DNA of 64,000 nt from DATATV01 sp036268615. GTDB taxonomy: Bacteria; Actinomycetota; Actinomycetes; Mycobacteriales; Pseudonocardiaceae. The notes below the pieces were generated by a model, which had not been told where the DNA came from, made no database searches, and saw nothing but the letters and a program-made list of their open reading frames with translations. The translations under genes and the position numbers were made by a program. The stretch covers positions 6,136 to 70,135 of the forward strand of contig DATATV010000098.1 in NCBI GenBank assembly GCA_036268615.1, in the 5' to 3' direction. Shown here in pieces: positions 16,614-24,177 of this stretch. Numbering within the stretch: position 1 is the stretch's first letter; the number at the start of each line of letters is the position of its first letter.

Positions 16614-17228
16614 ATGGGTCGCACATCGGGAGCCACGGCAGCAGGCACGAAAGCCCGCCTGCTGCGCGCGGCTGCCGACGTTTTCGCACGTCGAGGCTAC
16701 GACGGCACCCGGGTCGCGCAGATCGCGCAGATCGCCGGGCTGAGCAACGGCGCGATGTACGCGTACTTCGGCTCCAAGGCCGAACTGCTGATGGGCGCGC
16801 TGCGCACGCACGGCCAGCGGCTGCTCGCCGACCTGATCTCGGCCGATCCGTCCCGGTCGATCACCGAGTTGCTGCTGGTGACCGGCCGGTCGCTGCGCCG
16901 GCGTCGGGACAACGACGGCAACCTGGTGATCGAGGCGCTCGTCGCCGCCCGGCGCGACCAGGACGTGGCCGAGTTGATGCGCGACTACATCCACGATCGG
17001 ATCGACTGGCTCGCCGACCTGGTCCGCGAGGGCCAGGCCCGCGGTGAACTCGATCCCGCCCTGCCACCGAGGGCCGTGGCGCACTTCTGTCTCTCGTTGG
17101 CCACCGGAACCGCCTTGCTGACGCCGGAACTCAACGACGTGGACGACCAGCAGTGGGCGTCGTTGCTCGCCCGCGTCGTCTCGGGTCTCGCCCCCACCCA
17201 CCCCACACAGACGGGAACATCGTCATGA
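16614..17228 (+). CDS. TetR/AcrR family regulator
   Basis: A 204-residue protein with an N-terminal helix-turn-helix (VAQIAQIAGLSNGAMYAYFG, about residues 38-57) and a TetR C-terminal domain. It has no clear ribosome site, and an inverted repeat ends just before the ATG, so it may be translated from a very short leader. Its stop overlaps the ferredoxin start (ATGA), so regulator and target are in one operon. Confidence 0.86.
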   Translation: MGRTSGATAAGTKARLLRAAADVFARRGYDGTRVAQIAQIAGLSNGAMYAYFGSKAELLMGALRTHGQRLLADLISADPSRSITELLLVTGRSLRRRRDNDGNLVIEALVAARRDQDVAELMRDYIHDRIDWLADLVREGQARGELDPALPPRAVAHFCLSLATGTALLTPELNDVDDQQWASLLARVVSGLAPTHPTQTGTSS

Positions 17229-17425
17229 GAGTGCGGATCGACCATGAGCGTTGCCAGGGCCACGGCCGTTGTTACGACCTCGCTCCCGACCTGTTCGGTG
17301 AGGACGAGGACGGCTACGCGACGCTGATCGGCGAGGGCCAGGTGCCCGAGGACCGCGCGGACGACGCGCGTCTCGCGGCGGCCAACTGTCCGGAACGCGC
17401 CATCGATGTCCTGGTGGAGGCATGA
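17225..17425 (+). CDS. 3Fe-4S ferredoxin
   Basis: A 66-residue acidic ferredoxin of the type that serves actinomycete P450s. CQGHGRC and the later NCPERAI supply three cluster Cys residues; the missing fourth Cys (His or Gly in CQGHG) marks a 3Fe-4S cluster. It overlaps the TetR gene by 4 bases and ends 1 base before the P450 start, so it probably donates electrons to that enzyme. No ferredoxin reductase is adjacent. Confidence 0.9.
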   Translation: MRVRIDHERCQGHGRCYDLAPDLFGEDEDGYATLIGEGQVPEDRADDARLAAANCPERAIDVLVEA

Positions 17426-17426
17426 C

Positions 17427-18698
17427 ATGAGCAGCGACGAGCGATTCGTCAAGGACTTCGACGACATCCGGACCAACGCGGAACTGGGCAGCCGCAGCGA
17501 AGTGGTCACCGGCCCGGTGTCGGACTGGGCGACCGACTTCTCGCACCTGGAACCGGACTGGGTAGCCGATCCCTACCCCATCCAGGACGAGCTGCGGCAG
17601 CGCTGCCCGGTCGCGCACACCGACCGGTTCGGCGGCGGCTGGCTGCCGACCCGGTTCGAGGACGTGGCCGCGGTCGCCTACGACACCGACCATTTCAGCT
17701 CGAGGTCCATCATCATGTCCAACTTCCGGCCGTCGCCGGACATGGCTCCGGTAGGTGGCACGCCGCCGATCTCCTCCGACCCGCCGTTCCACCACGACGC
17801 GCGCAAGATTCTGGTGCCCGCGTTCACCAAGACGGCAGTGTCCAAACAGGAGGCGAGCACGCGGGCGTTCTGCGAGGAGCTGATCGACGGGTTCGCCGGC
17901 CGGGATGTTGTCGACGCGGCGCAGGAGTACGCGCAGCACATCCCGATGCGGGTCATGGCGGACATGCTCGGCTTCCCGCTGGCGGACGAAGCCAGGTTCC
18001 GTACTTTCGTGGAGAACGCGCTGGAGGGCGTCAACCTGCCGCCCGAGGAGCGGATCGAGCACAGCGCCCAACTGTTCGCCTATCTGCTCGTCCAGATCCG
18101 CGACCACGTCGAGAACCCGCGTGAGGACCTGACCAGCTACCTGATCGACGCCGAACTGCACGGCGCCAAACTCGAAAGCAAGCACGTCGCCGGCACGATG
18201 GCGCTGCTGCTCATCGCCGGCATCGACACGTCCTGGAGCGCCATCGGCGCCTCCCTGTGGCACCTGGCCAGGACGCCGGACGACCGCCGCGCGCTGGCAG
18301 GCGATCCGGCGCTGCTGCCGACCGCGATGGAGGAGTTCCTGCGGGCGTTCGCACCGGTCACGATGGCCCGGCTGGTCAAGAACGACGTGGTGTGCAACGG
18401 CGCCGAGATGAAGGTAGACGACTGGGTGCTGCTGTCCTTCCCGGCCGCCAACCGTGATCCGGCGCAGTTCGAGCGGGCCGACGAGGTGGTCATCGACCGC
18501 CAGGTCAACCGGCACGCCGCATTCGGCCTCGGCATCCACCGCTGTCTCGGCTCGCACCTGGCGCGGATGGAACTGCGGGTCGCGTTGGACGTGTGGCTGC
18601 GGCGCCTCCCGGAGTTCACCCTCGCCGACCCGGCCGCGGTGAGCTGGTCGGCCGGCCAGATCCGCGGGCCACGCACGCTGCCGCTGCGCATCGGCTGA
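17427..18698 (+). CDS. Cytochrome P450
   Basis: A 423-residue soluble bacterial P450. The I-helix oxygen-activation motif is AGIDTSWS, the K-helix ExxR is EEFLR, and the heme loop is FGLGIHRCLGSHLAR with the Cys ligand. The usual Thr pair of AGxDTT is Thr-Ser here. The ferredoxin gene ends just before its ATG, with only one base between. It is the last gene of a TetR-ferredoxin-P450 operon, which suggests induction by its substrate. The substrate cannot be predicted. Confidence 0.92.
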   Translation: MSSDERFVKDFDDIRTNAELGSRSEVVTGPVSDWATDFSHLEPDWVADPYPIQDELRQRCPVAHTDRFGGGWLPTRFEDVAAVAYDTDHFSSRSIIMSNFRPSPDMAPVGGTPPISSDPPFHHDARKILVPAFTKTAVSKQEASTRAFCEELIDGFAGRDVVDAAQEYAQHIPMRVMADMLGFPLADEARFRTFVENALEGVNLPPEERIEHSAQLFAYLLVQIRDHVENPREDLTSYLIDAELHGAKLESKHVAGTMALLLIAGIDTSWSAIGASLWHLARTPDDRRALAGDPALLPTAMEEFLRAFAPVTMARLVKNDVVCNGAEMKVDDWVLLSFPAANRDPAQFERADEVVIDRQVNRHAAFGLGIHRCLGSHLARMELRVALDVWLRRLPEFTLADPAAVSWSAGQIRGPRTLPLRIG

Positions 18699-18700
18699 CC

Positions 18701-18740
18701 GCGCTCCTGGCGCTCGCTCGACGAGCGGGCGCCAGGACGC
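18701..18740. terminator. Long hairpin between convergent genes
   Basis: GCGCTCCTGGCGCTCGCTCG pairs with the following ACGAGCGGGCGCCAGGACGC almost perfectly with no real loop beyond the centre. It lies between the P450 and PEP-mutase-like genes and probably ends both transcripts. Confidence 0.7.
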
Positions 18741-18743
18741 GGG

Positions 18744-19529
18744 TCAGCGGGGCGTAGTCGACGAGGCGTAGTCGACGAGGCGGCCCTGTAGGTCGGGATA
18801 GGCCACCGCGGCCGGCAGGGCCTCGTTGTCCCGGACCGCCTCGGCCACCGCGACCGCCGCCCGGACGGCGGCCCGGTAGGGCAGCGAGCCCGTGCTGACC
18901 CGCCGGACGCCGAGTTCGGCCAGTTCGGCCAGCGACTTTCCCGGAATGACCAGCGTGTTCACCGGCACGGGCAGCGCCGTGGTGATGTCGCGCAGCACGG
19001 CCGGTTCGCTCGCGCCGGGCACGAACACCCCGTCGGCACCGGCCCGCACGTACGCCTCGGCGCGGGTCAGCGTGGCCCCGGGCGTGGCGTCCTGGCCGAG
19101 CCAGTAGGTGTCCACCCGGGCGTTGACGAACAGCTCCGGCGAGCGCCGCTTGATCGCGGACACCTTCGCCGCGTGCGCGTCCGGGCTGATCAACGCCTCG
19201 GCGGAGCTGTCCTCGATGTTGATTCCGGCCACGCCCACGGCGGCGAGTTCGGCGACGTACTCGGCGACCTGCTCGGGGTCGTCGCCGTAACCGTCCTCGA
19301 TGTCCACGCTCAGGTAGCCGGGCAGCGGGCGCAGCGCGGCAGCGAGCGCGAGGTTGGCCTCCCGGCTCGCGCGCTCCCCGTCGGGACGGCCCGCGCTGGC
19401 GGCGACGCCGAAACTGGTGGTGCCGATCGCGGTGAAACCGGCGTCCAGGAAGGCCAACGCGGACGGCACGTCCCAGGCGTTGGGCAGCAGCAGCGGTGCG
19501 GTCCCCTGGTGGAGTTCGTGGAAAGTCAT
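18744..19529 (-). CDS. Isocitrate lyase/PEP mutase family protein
   Basis: A 261-residue TIM-barrel protein. LLPNAWDVPSALAFLDAGF and TTSFGVAASAGRPDGE at the start, SVDIEDGYGDD (metal-binding acids) and NIEDS are the hallmarks of the phosphoenolpyruvate mutase or 2-methylisocitrate lyase-like group. The KKCGH loop of isocitrate lyase itself is absent, so it is not a glyoxylate-cycle enzyme. It lies 28 bases downstream of an ABM monooxygenase gene and is probably co-transcribed. Confidence 0.82.
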   Translation of the reverse strand: MTFHELHQGTAPLLLPNAWDVPSALAFLDAGFTAIGTTSFGVAASAGRPDGERASREANLALAAALRPLPGYLSVDIEDGYGDDPEQVAEYVAELAAVGVAGINIEDSSAEALISPDAHAAKVSAIKRRSPELFVNARVDTYWLGQDATPGATLTRAEAYVRAGADGVFVPGASEPAVLRDITTALPVPVNTLVIPGKSLAELAELGVRRVSTGSLPYRAAVRAAVAVAEAVRDNEALPAAVAYPDLQGRLVDYASSTTPR

Positions 19530-19557
19530 GACTTGCGGCCTCGGTTCGGCTGGGTGC

Positions 19558-19851
19558 TCATTCGGTGACGTCGAACAGTTCGATCACCCGGTTCTCCAGC
19601 CGCGGCACGAGCTGGCCCAGCACGATGTCCTTGAAGTGGACGGTTTCGCGGTGCGCGGCGAACGCCTCCCGGGACGCGTACCGTTCCAGCAGGACATAGG
19701 TGCGCGGGTCGTCGAGCTGCCGGTAGGCGGTGAACTCGATGTTGCCGGGTTCGGTGTGGACGGCCTCGATCAGCTTGGGCAGCAGCGCGAGGACCTCCTC
19801 CTCCGCGCCGGCCTTCATCGTGTGACGGGCGATGACCTGAAGCTCGGGCAT
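19558..19851 (-). CDS. ABM-domain monooxygenase-like protein
   Basis: A 97-residue antibiotic-biosynthesis-monooxygenase (ABM, YgiN-like) protein: ARHTMKAGAEEEVLALLPKL, FTAYRQLDDPRTYVLLERYASREAFAAH and HFKDIV. Such dimeric cofactor-free proteins oxidise quinones or quinols or simply bind them. AGAAGG precedes the ATG. It is divergent from a TetR gene with a strong operator between, which predicts control of this gene and the PEP-mutase gene after it. Confidence 0.85.
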   Translation of the reverse strand: MPELQVIARHTMKAGAEEEVLALLPKLIEAVHTEPGNIEFTAYRQLDDPRTYVLLERYASREAFAAHRETVHFKDIVLGQLVPRLENRVIELFDVTE

Positions 19852-19906
19852 GACGCACCTTCTTCTCGGCGGGACGGACTGTGGATCTCGGTTCCCGACG
19901 ATAGGT

Positions 19907-19940
19907 CACCAATATTGGGCTGTCAAGCCCATTACTGGTG
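19907..19940. promoter_or_regulatory. TetR operator between TetR and ABM genes
   Basis: CACCAATATTGGGCT (19907-19921) faces AGCCCATTACTGGTG (19926-19940): a 15-base inverted repeat with two mismatches and a 4-base spacer. It lies 12 bases before the TetR ATG and in the ABM promoter region. Confidence 0.75.
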
Positions 19941-19952
19941 TACAGTAGGTGC

Positions 19953-20570
19953 ATGGCAGTGACCGAGGAGCACAAGTTGACTCCCAAGGGCCTGGCGACC
20001 CGGGAGCGGATCGTCGAGGCAGCCGCCGAGCTGATCTACCTGCACGGCGTGCACGCCACGAACAACGACCTGGTCCGGAAGGCGGCGCGGGTCAGCGGTT
20101 CACAGCTCAGCCACTACTTCCCGGACAAGGAAAGCCTGATCCGGGCGGTCCTCGCCTGGCGGGCGGACTCGATGATGGGCCTGCGGGAAACCCCGCCCCG
20201 CGGCGACCTGGACAGCATCGCCGCACTGCACACGTGGGCGGACTCGTTTCTCAACCAGGAAACCGTGCTCGCCGGCGGTTGCAGCTTCGGCTCGTTGGCC
20301 AGCGAAGTGATGAAGACCGACCTGGACGTGCACGACGAGATCGCCATCGGATTCGGCCGCTGGCAGCAGCAGTTCCGCGCCGGCCTGGCGGCGATGCGCG
20401 ACCGCGGCGACCTCCGGCGCGACGCCGACATCGAATACCTGGCGCACGCCCTGATGGCCGCCTTCCAGGGCGGCACGCTGCTCGCCCAGGCCGCCCAGGA
20501 CACCGCCCCGCTACGGGATGCGCTCTACGCGGCCATCGCCCACGTGGAGTCCTTCGCCCCGCCCCGCTGA
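19953..20570 (+). CDS. TetR/AcrR family regulator
   Basis: A 205-residue protein with a helix-turn-helix at about residues 35-57 (VSGSQLSHYFPDKESL) and a C-terminal domain with GGCSFGSLASEV, as in the YxaF/LmrA-like group. It is divergent from the ABM/PEP-mutase pair and has a strong operator in front of it, so it probably represses that pair and itself. Confidence 0.86.
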   Translation: MAVTEEHKLTPKGLATRERIVEAAAELIYLHGVHATNNDLVRKAARVSGSQLSHYFPDKESLIRAVLAWRADSMMGLRETPPRGDLDSIAALHTWADSFLNQETVLAGGCSFGSLASEVMKTDLDVHDEIAIGFGRWQQQFRAGLAAMRDRGDLRRDADIEYLAHALMAAFQGGTLLAQAAQDTAPLRDALYAAIAHVESFAPPR

Positions 20571-20575
20571 CGGTT

Positions 20576-20612
20576 CATCGCCCGCACCCGGCCGAACCGG
20601 ATGCGGGCGATG
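20576..20612. terminator. Hairpin after TetR gene
   Basis: CATCGCCCGCACCCGG (20576-20591) pairs with CCGGATGCGGGCGATG (20597-20612), one mismatch, 5-base loop. It separates the convergent TetR and sortase genes. Confidence 0.75.
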
Positions 20613-20640
20613 AGTCCGTATGTCTGCTTAGGACACTCGA

Positions 20641-21267
20641 TCAGTTTGTCTTCGTCGCGTAGACGATGACGTTGTCCAGGTAGTGCCCGGTGGTGGCGTC
20701 GAACGCGCCGCTACAGGTGATCAGCCGCAACTCCGGGTCGGTGGTGTTGCCGTAGACCGCGCTGGTGGGGAACGTGTCCTTCGGCACCTGGTCGACCTTG
20801 CTGACGGTGAAGGTGACCGTGCTGCCGTCCTGCCGGCCGACCGTCACCGCGTCGCCCGGCTTGACCTCGTGCAACCGCCAGAAGATGCCCTCCTGGTGGT
20901 CGCCGTCGATGTGGCCGAGGATGACGGCCGGCCCGACCTGACCGGGCGTCGGACCGTACTCGTACCAACCGGCCTGTTGCGGCTTGTCGACCGGCGGCAC
21001 CTGCACCGACTTGTCCGGATTGAGGCCCAGCCCGATCAGGCTCGACCGGGCGTCGATGCTGGGAATGTCGATCCAGGTCGGGACCGACCGGGCCGCTCCC
21101 GCGCTCTGCTGGGTGCTGGTCGCGGCCGAGGTCGACGCGGCCGGCGCCGGCGCCGACGCCGAGGTGCCGCCACCGCAGCCGGCCAGACACACGCCGGCCA
21201 GCAGGACACCCACGACCCATCGGATCGACCGGCCGGGCCGGTCGCGCGCTGTGCCGGTGCTCAGCAT
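20641..21267 (-). CDS. Class F-type sortase, membrane-anchored
   Basis: A 208-residue exported protein. The N-terminus has a signal segment ending VLLAGVCLAGCGGG, a lipobox, then a Ser/Ala-rich linker, then the sortase fold from about residue 62 (PTWIDIPSIDA). The catalytic His is in ILGHIDG and the Cys in LRLITCSG; a basic residue after YLDN that is Arg in most sortases is not obvious. It follows the exported protein gene at 21276 by 8 bases, so that product may be its substrate. Confidence 0.85.
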   Translation of the reverse strand: MLSTGTARDRPGRSIRWVVGVLLAGVCLAGCGGGTSASAPAPAASTSAATSTQQSAGAARSVPTWIDIPSIDARSSLIGLGLNPDKSVQVPPVDKPQQAGWYEYGPTPGQVGPAVILGHIDGDHQEGIFWRLHEVKPGDAVTVGRQDGSTVTFTVSKVDQVPKDTFPTSAVYGNTTDPELRLITCSGAFDATTGHYLDNVIVYATKTN

Positions 21268-21275
21268 CAGCCGGC

Positions 21276-22055
21276 TCAGTGCACGATCACAGTGGCCAGG
21301 CTGCCGTCACCGGTCTCCGGTGCGCCGGCGGGAACGACGCTGACCTCGGGCGCGCCGGGCGCGGGCGGCGTGGTGGCCACGGCCGTGGCCGGGCCGCAGG
21401 TGGACGAGGCCAGCACGATGTCACCGGTGCCGAGGGCACCGGTCAACTGGCCGCCGAGCAGCTTGATGTCCAGCGCGTTCACCGTGAGGCTGCCGTCGGC
21501 GTTGTGGATCTGCTCGTCGGCGGTCACCTGGAGCACACCGGGGATGCCGACCGTCAAGTTCGGCGTGGCCGCGGCGACGTCACCGATCCTGCCGAGATCG
21601 AGGTCGGCCAGGTCCGAGCTGCCGGTGATGCCGGCAGCGGTGGCGTGGCACTGCGAGCTGATCACCGACGCGGTCGGCGTGCGACCGGCGAGCGCCGCCA
21701 GCACCGGCAGCGCGACCTGGACCAACTCGGCCTTGGCCGTCACGTCCCCTGACGCCGTGTCGTGGTTGGCCGAGCTGGTGATCGCCTTCGCCGACACCAG
21801 CCCCTTGAGCGTGGCATCCACCGCCGAGGCGGAGTTCGGGCCTGCCGTGTTCGAAGCGCCGAGTTCGCCGGTGCGCACCGAGAGCGCATCCTGACCGAGC
21901 ACACCGGACAGCAGCGACACGCTGGCGTCCGCGCCATAGGCCGAGCCCTCGCCGGGACCGGCCGTGGTGGCCGCGGCCGGGGTTACCGAGGCGAGCAGCA
22001 CGGCTGCCGCCGCCACCCCGATCACGCCGCCGGTACGCAGCACAGTATTCCGCAT
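21276..22055 (-). CDS. Exported protein resembling choice-of-anchor P family
   Basis: A 259-residue protein with a signal peptide (RTGGVIGVAAAAVLLASVTPAAA, here about residues 7-29) and a Ser/Thr/Ala-rich beta-type body with two Cys (SSQCHATA, SSTCGPA) that may form a disulfide. Near the C-terminus it reads PAGAPETGDGSLATVIVH; APETG looks like a sortase recognition motif, but no hydrophobic anchor and basic tail follow. AAGGGA precedes the ATG. It is followed by a sortase gene, and a terminator-like hairpin stands in its leader. Confidence 0.6.
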   Translation of the reverse strand: MRNTVLRTGGVIGVAAAAVLLASVTPAAATTAGPGEGSAYGADASVSLLSGVLGQDALSVRTGELGASNTAGPNSASAVDATLKGLVSAKAITSSANHDTASGDVTAKAELVQVALPVLAALAGRTPTASVISSQCHATAAGITGSSDLADLDLGRIGDVAAATPNLTVGIPGVLQVTADEQIHNADGSLTVNALDIKLLGGQLTGALGTGDIVLASSTCGPATAVATTPPAPGAPEVSVVPAGAPETGDGSLATVIVH

Positions 22056-22075
22056 CAAAAAATCCCTTCGACTGT

Positions 22076-22125
22076 CAGAAAAAGGCCACTGGCGCACGCC
22101 GTTTCTTCACGGCGTTGGCCAGTGG
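22076..22125 (-). terminator. Hairpin plus U-tract in leader of exported-protein gene
   Basis: On the minus strand CCACTGGC and ACGCCG pair with CGGCGT and GCCAGTGG across an 8-base loop, followed by CCTTTTT. This is a canonical intrinsic terminator and ends about 20 bases before the start codon at 22055. No minus-strand gene precedes it closely, so it may be an attenuator in the leader of the exported-protein/sortase operon. Confidence 0.7.
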
Positions 22126-22235
22126 ACGCGACAGGAACCCCAGGAAGCTATCAACCGCGTCCGGGCGCACAAAGCACCGGAGGGGCGCGATTGACCGACG
22201 CGAAATGCGTCTTAGTAACAGTTCCATCTTCAGTG

Positions 22236-22253
22236 CGCCACTAACAGGTGGCG
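22236..22253. repeat. Small hairpin in leader region
   Basis: CGCCAC and GTGGCG flank the 6-base loop TAACAG. On the minus strand it would lie upstream of the terminator-like hairpin in the same leader and could be part of an alternative fold. Its role is unknown. Confidence 0.45.
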
Positions 22254-22366
22254 AAAGTCAGGCGTGTCACCCAAGGTGATCACAGACTGCGACACCGATC
22301 TGGATGAACCGGACTTACTTCACTATCGATCACTCGACCAGGTAGTAATCACGCCGGTGCGGTTTC

Positions 22367-22402
22367 GCGACTGTCCGCAACATGGGGTTGTCGGACAGTC
22401 GC
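22367..22402. repeat. Strong inverted repeat
   Basis: GCGACTGTCCG (22367-22377) is perfectly inverted at CGGACAGTCGC (22392-22402), with inner pairing CAAC/GTTG. It lacks a T-tract. It could be a terminator or a transcript-processing site. Confidence 0.6.
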
Positions 22403-22640
22403 CGGCACCGCCCTGGACGCCCGGCGAGCCGCGCACACTCCGAGTCGAGCAACCTCGACGTCACTCTCCGTACCTGGCAAGAAGATCTCCAGCCGACCCC
22501 GCGCCACCGCCGAACCCGCTACCACCGGTCAATCGAGCGCCTTTTCCCCACCCCGGAATCCCCCATTCCACCATGCGTCCCGTTTTGGTAAATTCACCGA
22601 ATCGGCTCGTTAAAATCCGCCTCACCAGCACCGGATGAAT

Positions 22641-23576
22641 TCAGTGGAGCGCGGCGAGAGCGGTTTTTGTGGCGTCGGCGATCAGGGCGTCGTCGGAGGC
22701 CGCATTCGCGGAGTCGCGTTCGGACAGTACGGCGACGATGATCGGCGCGCCGCCGGTCGGCCAGACGACGGCGATGTCGTTGCGGGTGCCGTGTCCGCCG
22801 TTGCCGGTCTTGTCGCCGACCGTCCAGCCGACCGGCACCCCCGCACGAATGTAGGGACCACCGGTGGTGTTGCCCTGCAACCAGTTCGTCAACAGCTGCC
22901 GTCCACCGGCGGGCAGCACGTCGCCCAGTACGAACGAGCGCAGATCGGTGCCGAGCGCGGCCGCCGAACTGGTGTCCCGGACATCCCCGGGCGCCACGTC
23001 GTTCACCGTCGGTTCGGTCCGGTCGACATTCGTGGTCCGGTCGCCCAGCGCGCGCAACGCCCTCTGAAGTCCGCCGGGCCCGCCGAGTTGGGCCAGCAGC
23101 AGATTCGCGGCGGTGTTGTCGCTCTGCTGGATCGCAGCCGCCAGGAGATCACGCAACGACATTCCGGTGCCGACGTGCTGTCCGGTGACCGGCGAGTAGT
23201 CGACAAGATCGGCTGCCTGGTACGTGATGATCTTGTCGAGTTGGGCGTCCGTGTCGTGTTCGAGCAGCACGCCGGCGGCCAGCGCCTTGTAGGTCGAGCA
23301 GAAGGCGAACCGCTGGTCGGCCTGATACGTCACCGTGCGGCCCGTCCCGGTGTCCAGCACGTACACCCCGAGCCGCGCGTGGAACCGACCTTCCAACTGG
23401 GCGAAGGCCGCTGCGGTGGCCGCGGTGGCCGCCGGCGTCGTGGTGGGCGCGGGAGTCGTCGGGACCGCCGTCGACGGCGCCGAACCGGCACTCGCGCCGC
23501 CACAGCCGGCAAGCAACACCGACGTGAGCACGACCACGACGGCGGAACCGACCGTCCGGTACTTCGAATTGACCAT
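22641..23576 (-). CDS. bla: Class A beta-lactamase lipoprotein
   Basis: A 311-residue lipoprotein: signal with lipobox VLLAGCGG, a Thr/Pro/Ala-rich linker, then a class A serine beta-lactamase from about residue 70. The active-site motif is STYK (Ser94), with SDN in QQSDNTAANLL, the Glu-Asn pair in EPTVND and KTG in VGDKTGNGGHG. All four motifs are intact, so it should hydrolyse penicillins and perhaps other beta-lactams at the cell surface. The start MVNSK is chosen; MPGRNTAS 24 bases earlier is possible. A truncated LysR start lies divergently upstream. Confidence 0.92.
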   Translation of the reverse strand: MVNSKYRTVGSAVVVVLTSVLLAGCGGASAGSAPSTAVPTTPAPTTTPAATAATAAAFAQLEGRFHARLGVYVLDTGTGRTVTYQADQRFAFCSTYKALAAGVLLEHDTDAQLDKIITYQAADLVDYSPVTGQHVGTGMSLRDLLAAAIQQSDNTAANLLLAQLGGPGGLQRALRALGDRTTNVDRTEPTVNDVAPGDVRDTSSAAALGTDLRSFVLGDVLPAGGRQLLTNWLQGNTTGGPYIRAGVPVGWTVGDKTGNGGHGTRNDIAVVWPTGGAPIIVAVLSERDSANAASDDALIADATKTALAALH

Positions 23577-23631
23577 GCTCGCAGTGTTCCGACCGGGCAT
23601 CATGCCGTCAAAGACACAAATGCCCAGTTTC

Positions 23632-23646
23632 ATGCCGTTTCGGCAT
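23632..23646. promoter_or_regulatory. LysR-type palindrome (T-N11-A)
   Basis: ATGCCGTTTCGGCAT is a perfect palindrome with a T-N11-A core, the usual LysR-family site. It lies 12 bases before the LysR fragment start and upstream of the beta-lactamase gene. Confidence 0.55.
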
Positions 23647-23657
23647 AGGATCGTCGG

Positions 23658-23702
23658 GTGGACCTGGTCGGGGCGTGTCGGGTGTTCGTGCAGGTGGCCA
23701 CC
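23658..23702 (+). pseudogene. LysR-family regulator, 5' fragment only
   Basis: From a GTG the frame reads MDLVGACRVFVQVAT, which matches the start of the LysR helix-turn-helix domain, then runs into sequence that belongs to an SDR gene on the other strand. Only about 15 codons remain. With the T-N11-A palindrome beside it, the ancestor was probably a divergent LysR regulator. It cannot be functional. Confidence 0.5.
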
Positions 23703-23729
23703 CCTGCGGCGAGAGCTACGCGACCGGGC

Positions 23730-24029
23730 CCCGCGCTGCAACACGGCGCCGGACACGACCAACACGTCCGGCCCGCCGTGCCGTTCAAGGGCGCTGGCGA
23801 CCAGGCCGTCGCACGCGTCCGGGTCGGTCACGTCGGCGGTGATCCCGATGGCGCCCGACCCGCGATGGTCCGCCGCGATGTCCGCGGCCGCCTCGACCAC
23901 GACGGCGGTGAGGTCGGTGAGCAGCAGCCGGGCGCCCTCCTCGGCGAACCGGCGCGCGGTCGCCGCGCCGATCCCCTGCGCCGCCCCGGTCACCAGTACG
24001 GTGTGCTCCCGCAACACTCCGGCGCTCAT
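23730..24029 (-). pseudogene. SDR-family oxidoreductase, 5' fragment only
   Basis: About 100 codons of a clear SDR N-terminus: HTVLVTGAAQGIGAATARRF (cofactor loop), LLLTDL, ADVTDP and GGPDVLVVSG. The protein then loses similarity near 23730 and the frame reads on through the LysR fragment to the beta-lactamase start. The catalytic half is gone. The two fragments face each other, so one deletion removed both 3' ends. Confidence 0.75.
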
Positions 24030-24177
24030 CCTGATCTCCTCCCGAACCTGGCTCCACCAGCACGCTGACCCACTTACAACCCCAACGTTGCCGTTGGATT
24101 CGGCAGCCATGAGTAGCCGTGCCGATCACCAGCCGGTACGGTTCAGGAGGCGTGACGTCATCCTCCGGGAGGACATC

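Larger units (their letters stand above)
22056..22640. other. Leader and intergenic region without a convincing gene
   Basis: This stretch holds three inverted repeats (22076-22125, 22236-22253, 22367-22402) and no reading frame with a credible start, codon pattern or homology. A 124-codon plus-strand frame from 22264 is Pro-rich, lacks a ribosome site and is probably spurious. The right part may carry the termination region of the beta-lactamase gene. Confidence 0.6.

Noticed and set aside
22264..22638. 124-residue plus-strand frame in the gap
   Set aside because: No ribosome site, Pro-rich random composition, and it covers a strong inverted repeat.
22641..24110. A single 489-residue minus-strand protein joining SDR and beta-lactamase
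   Set aside because: It is an accidental open frame through a deletion scar. The beta-lactamase has its own signal peptide and start at 23576.
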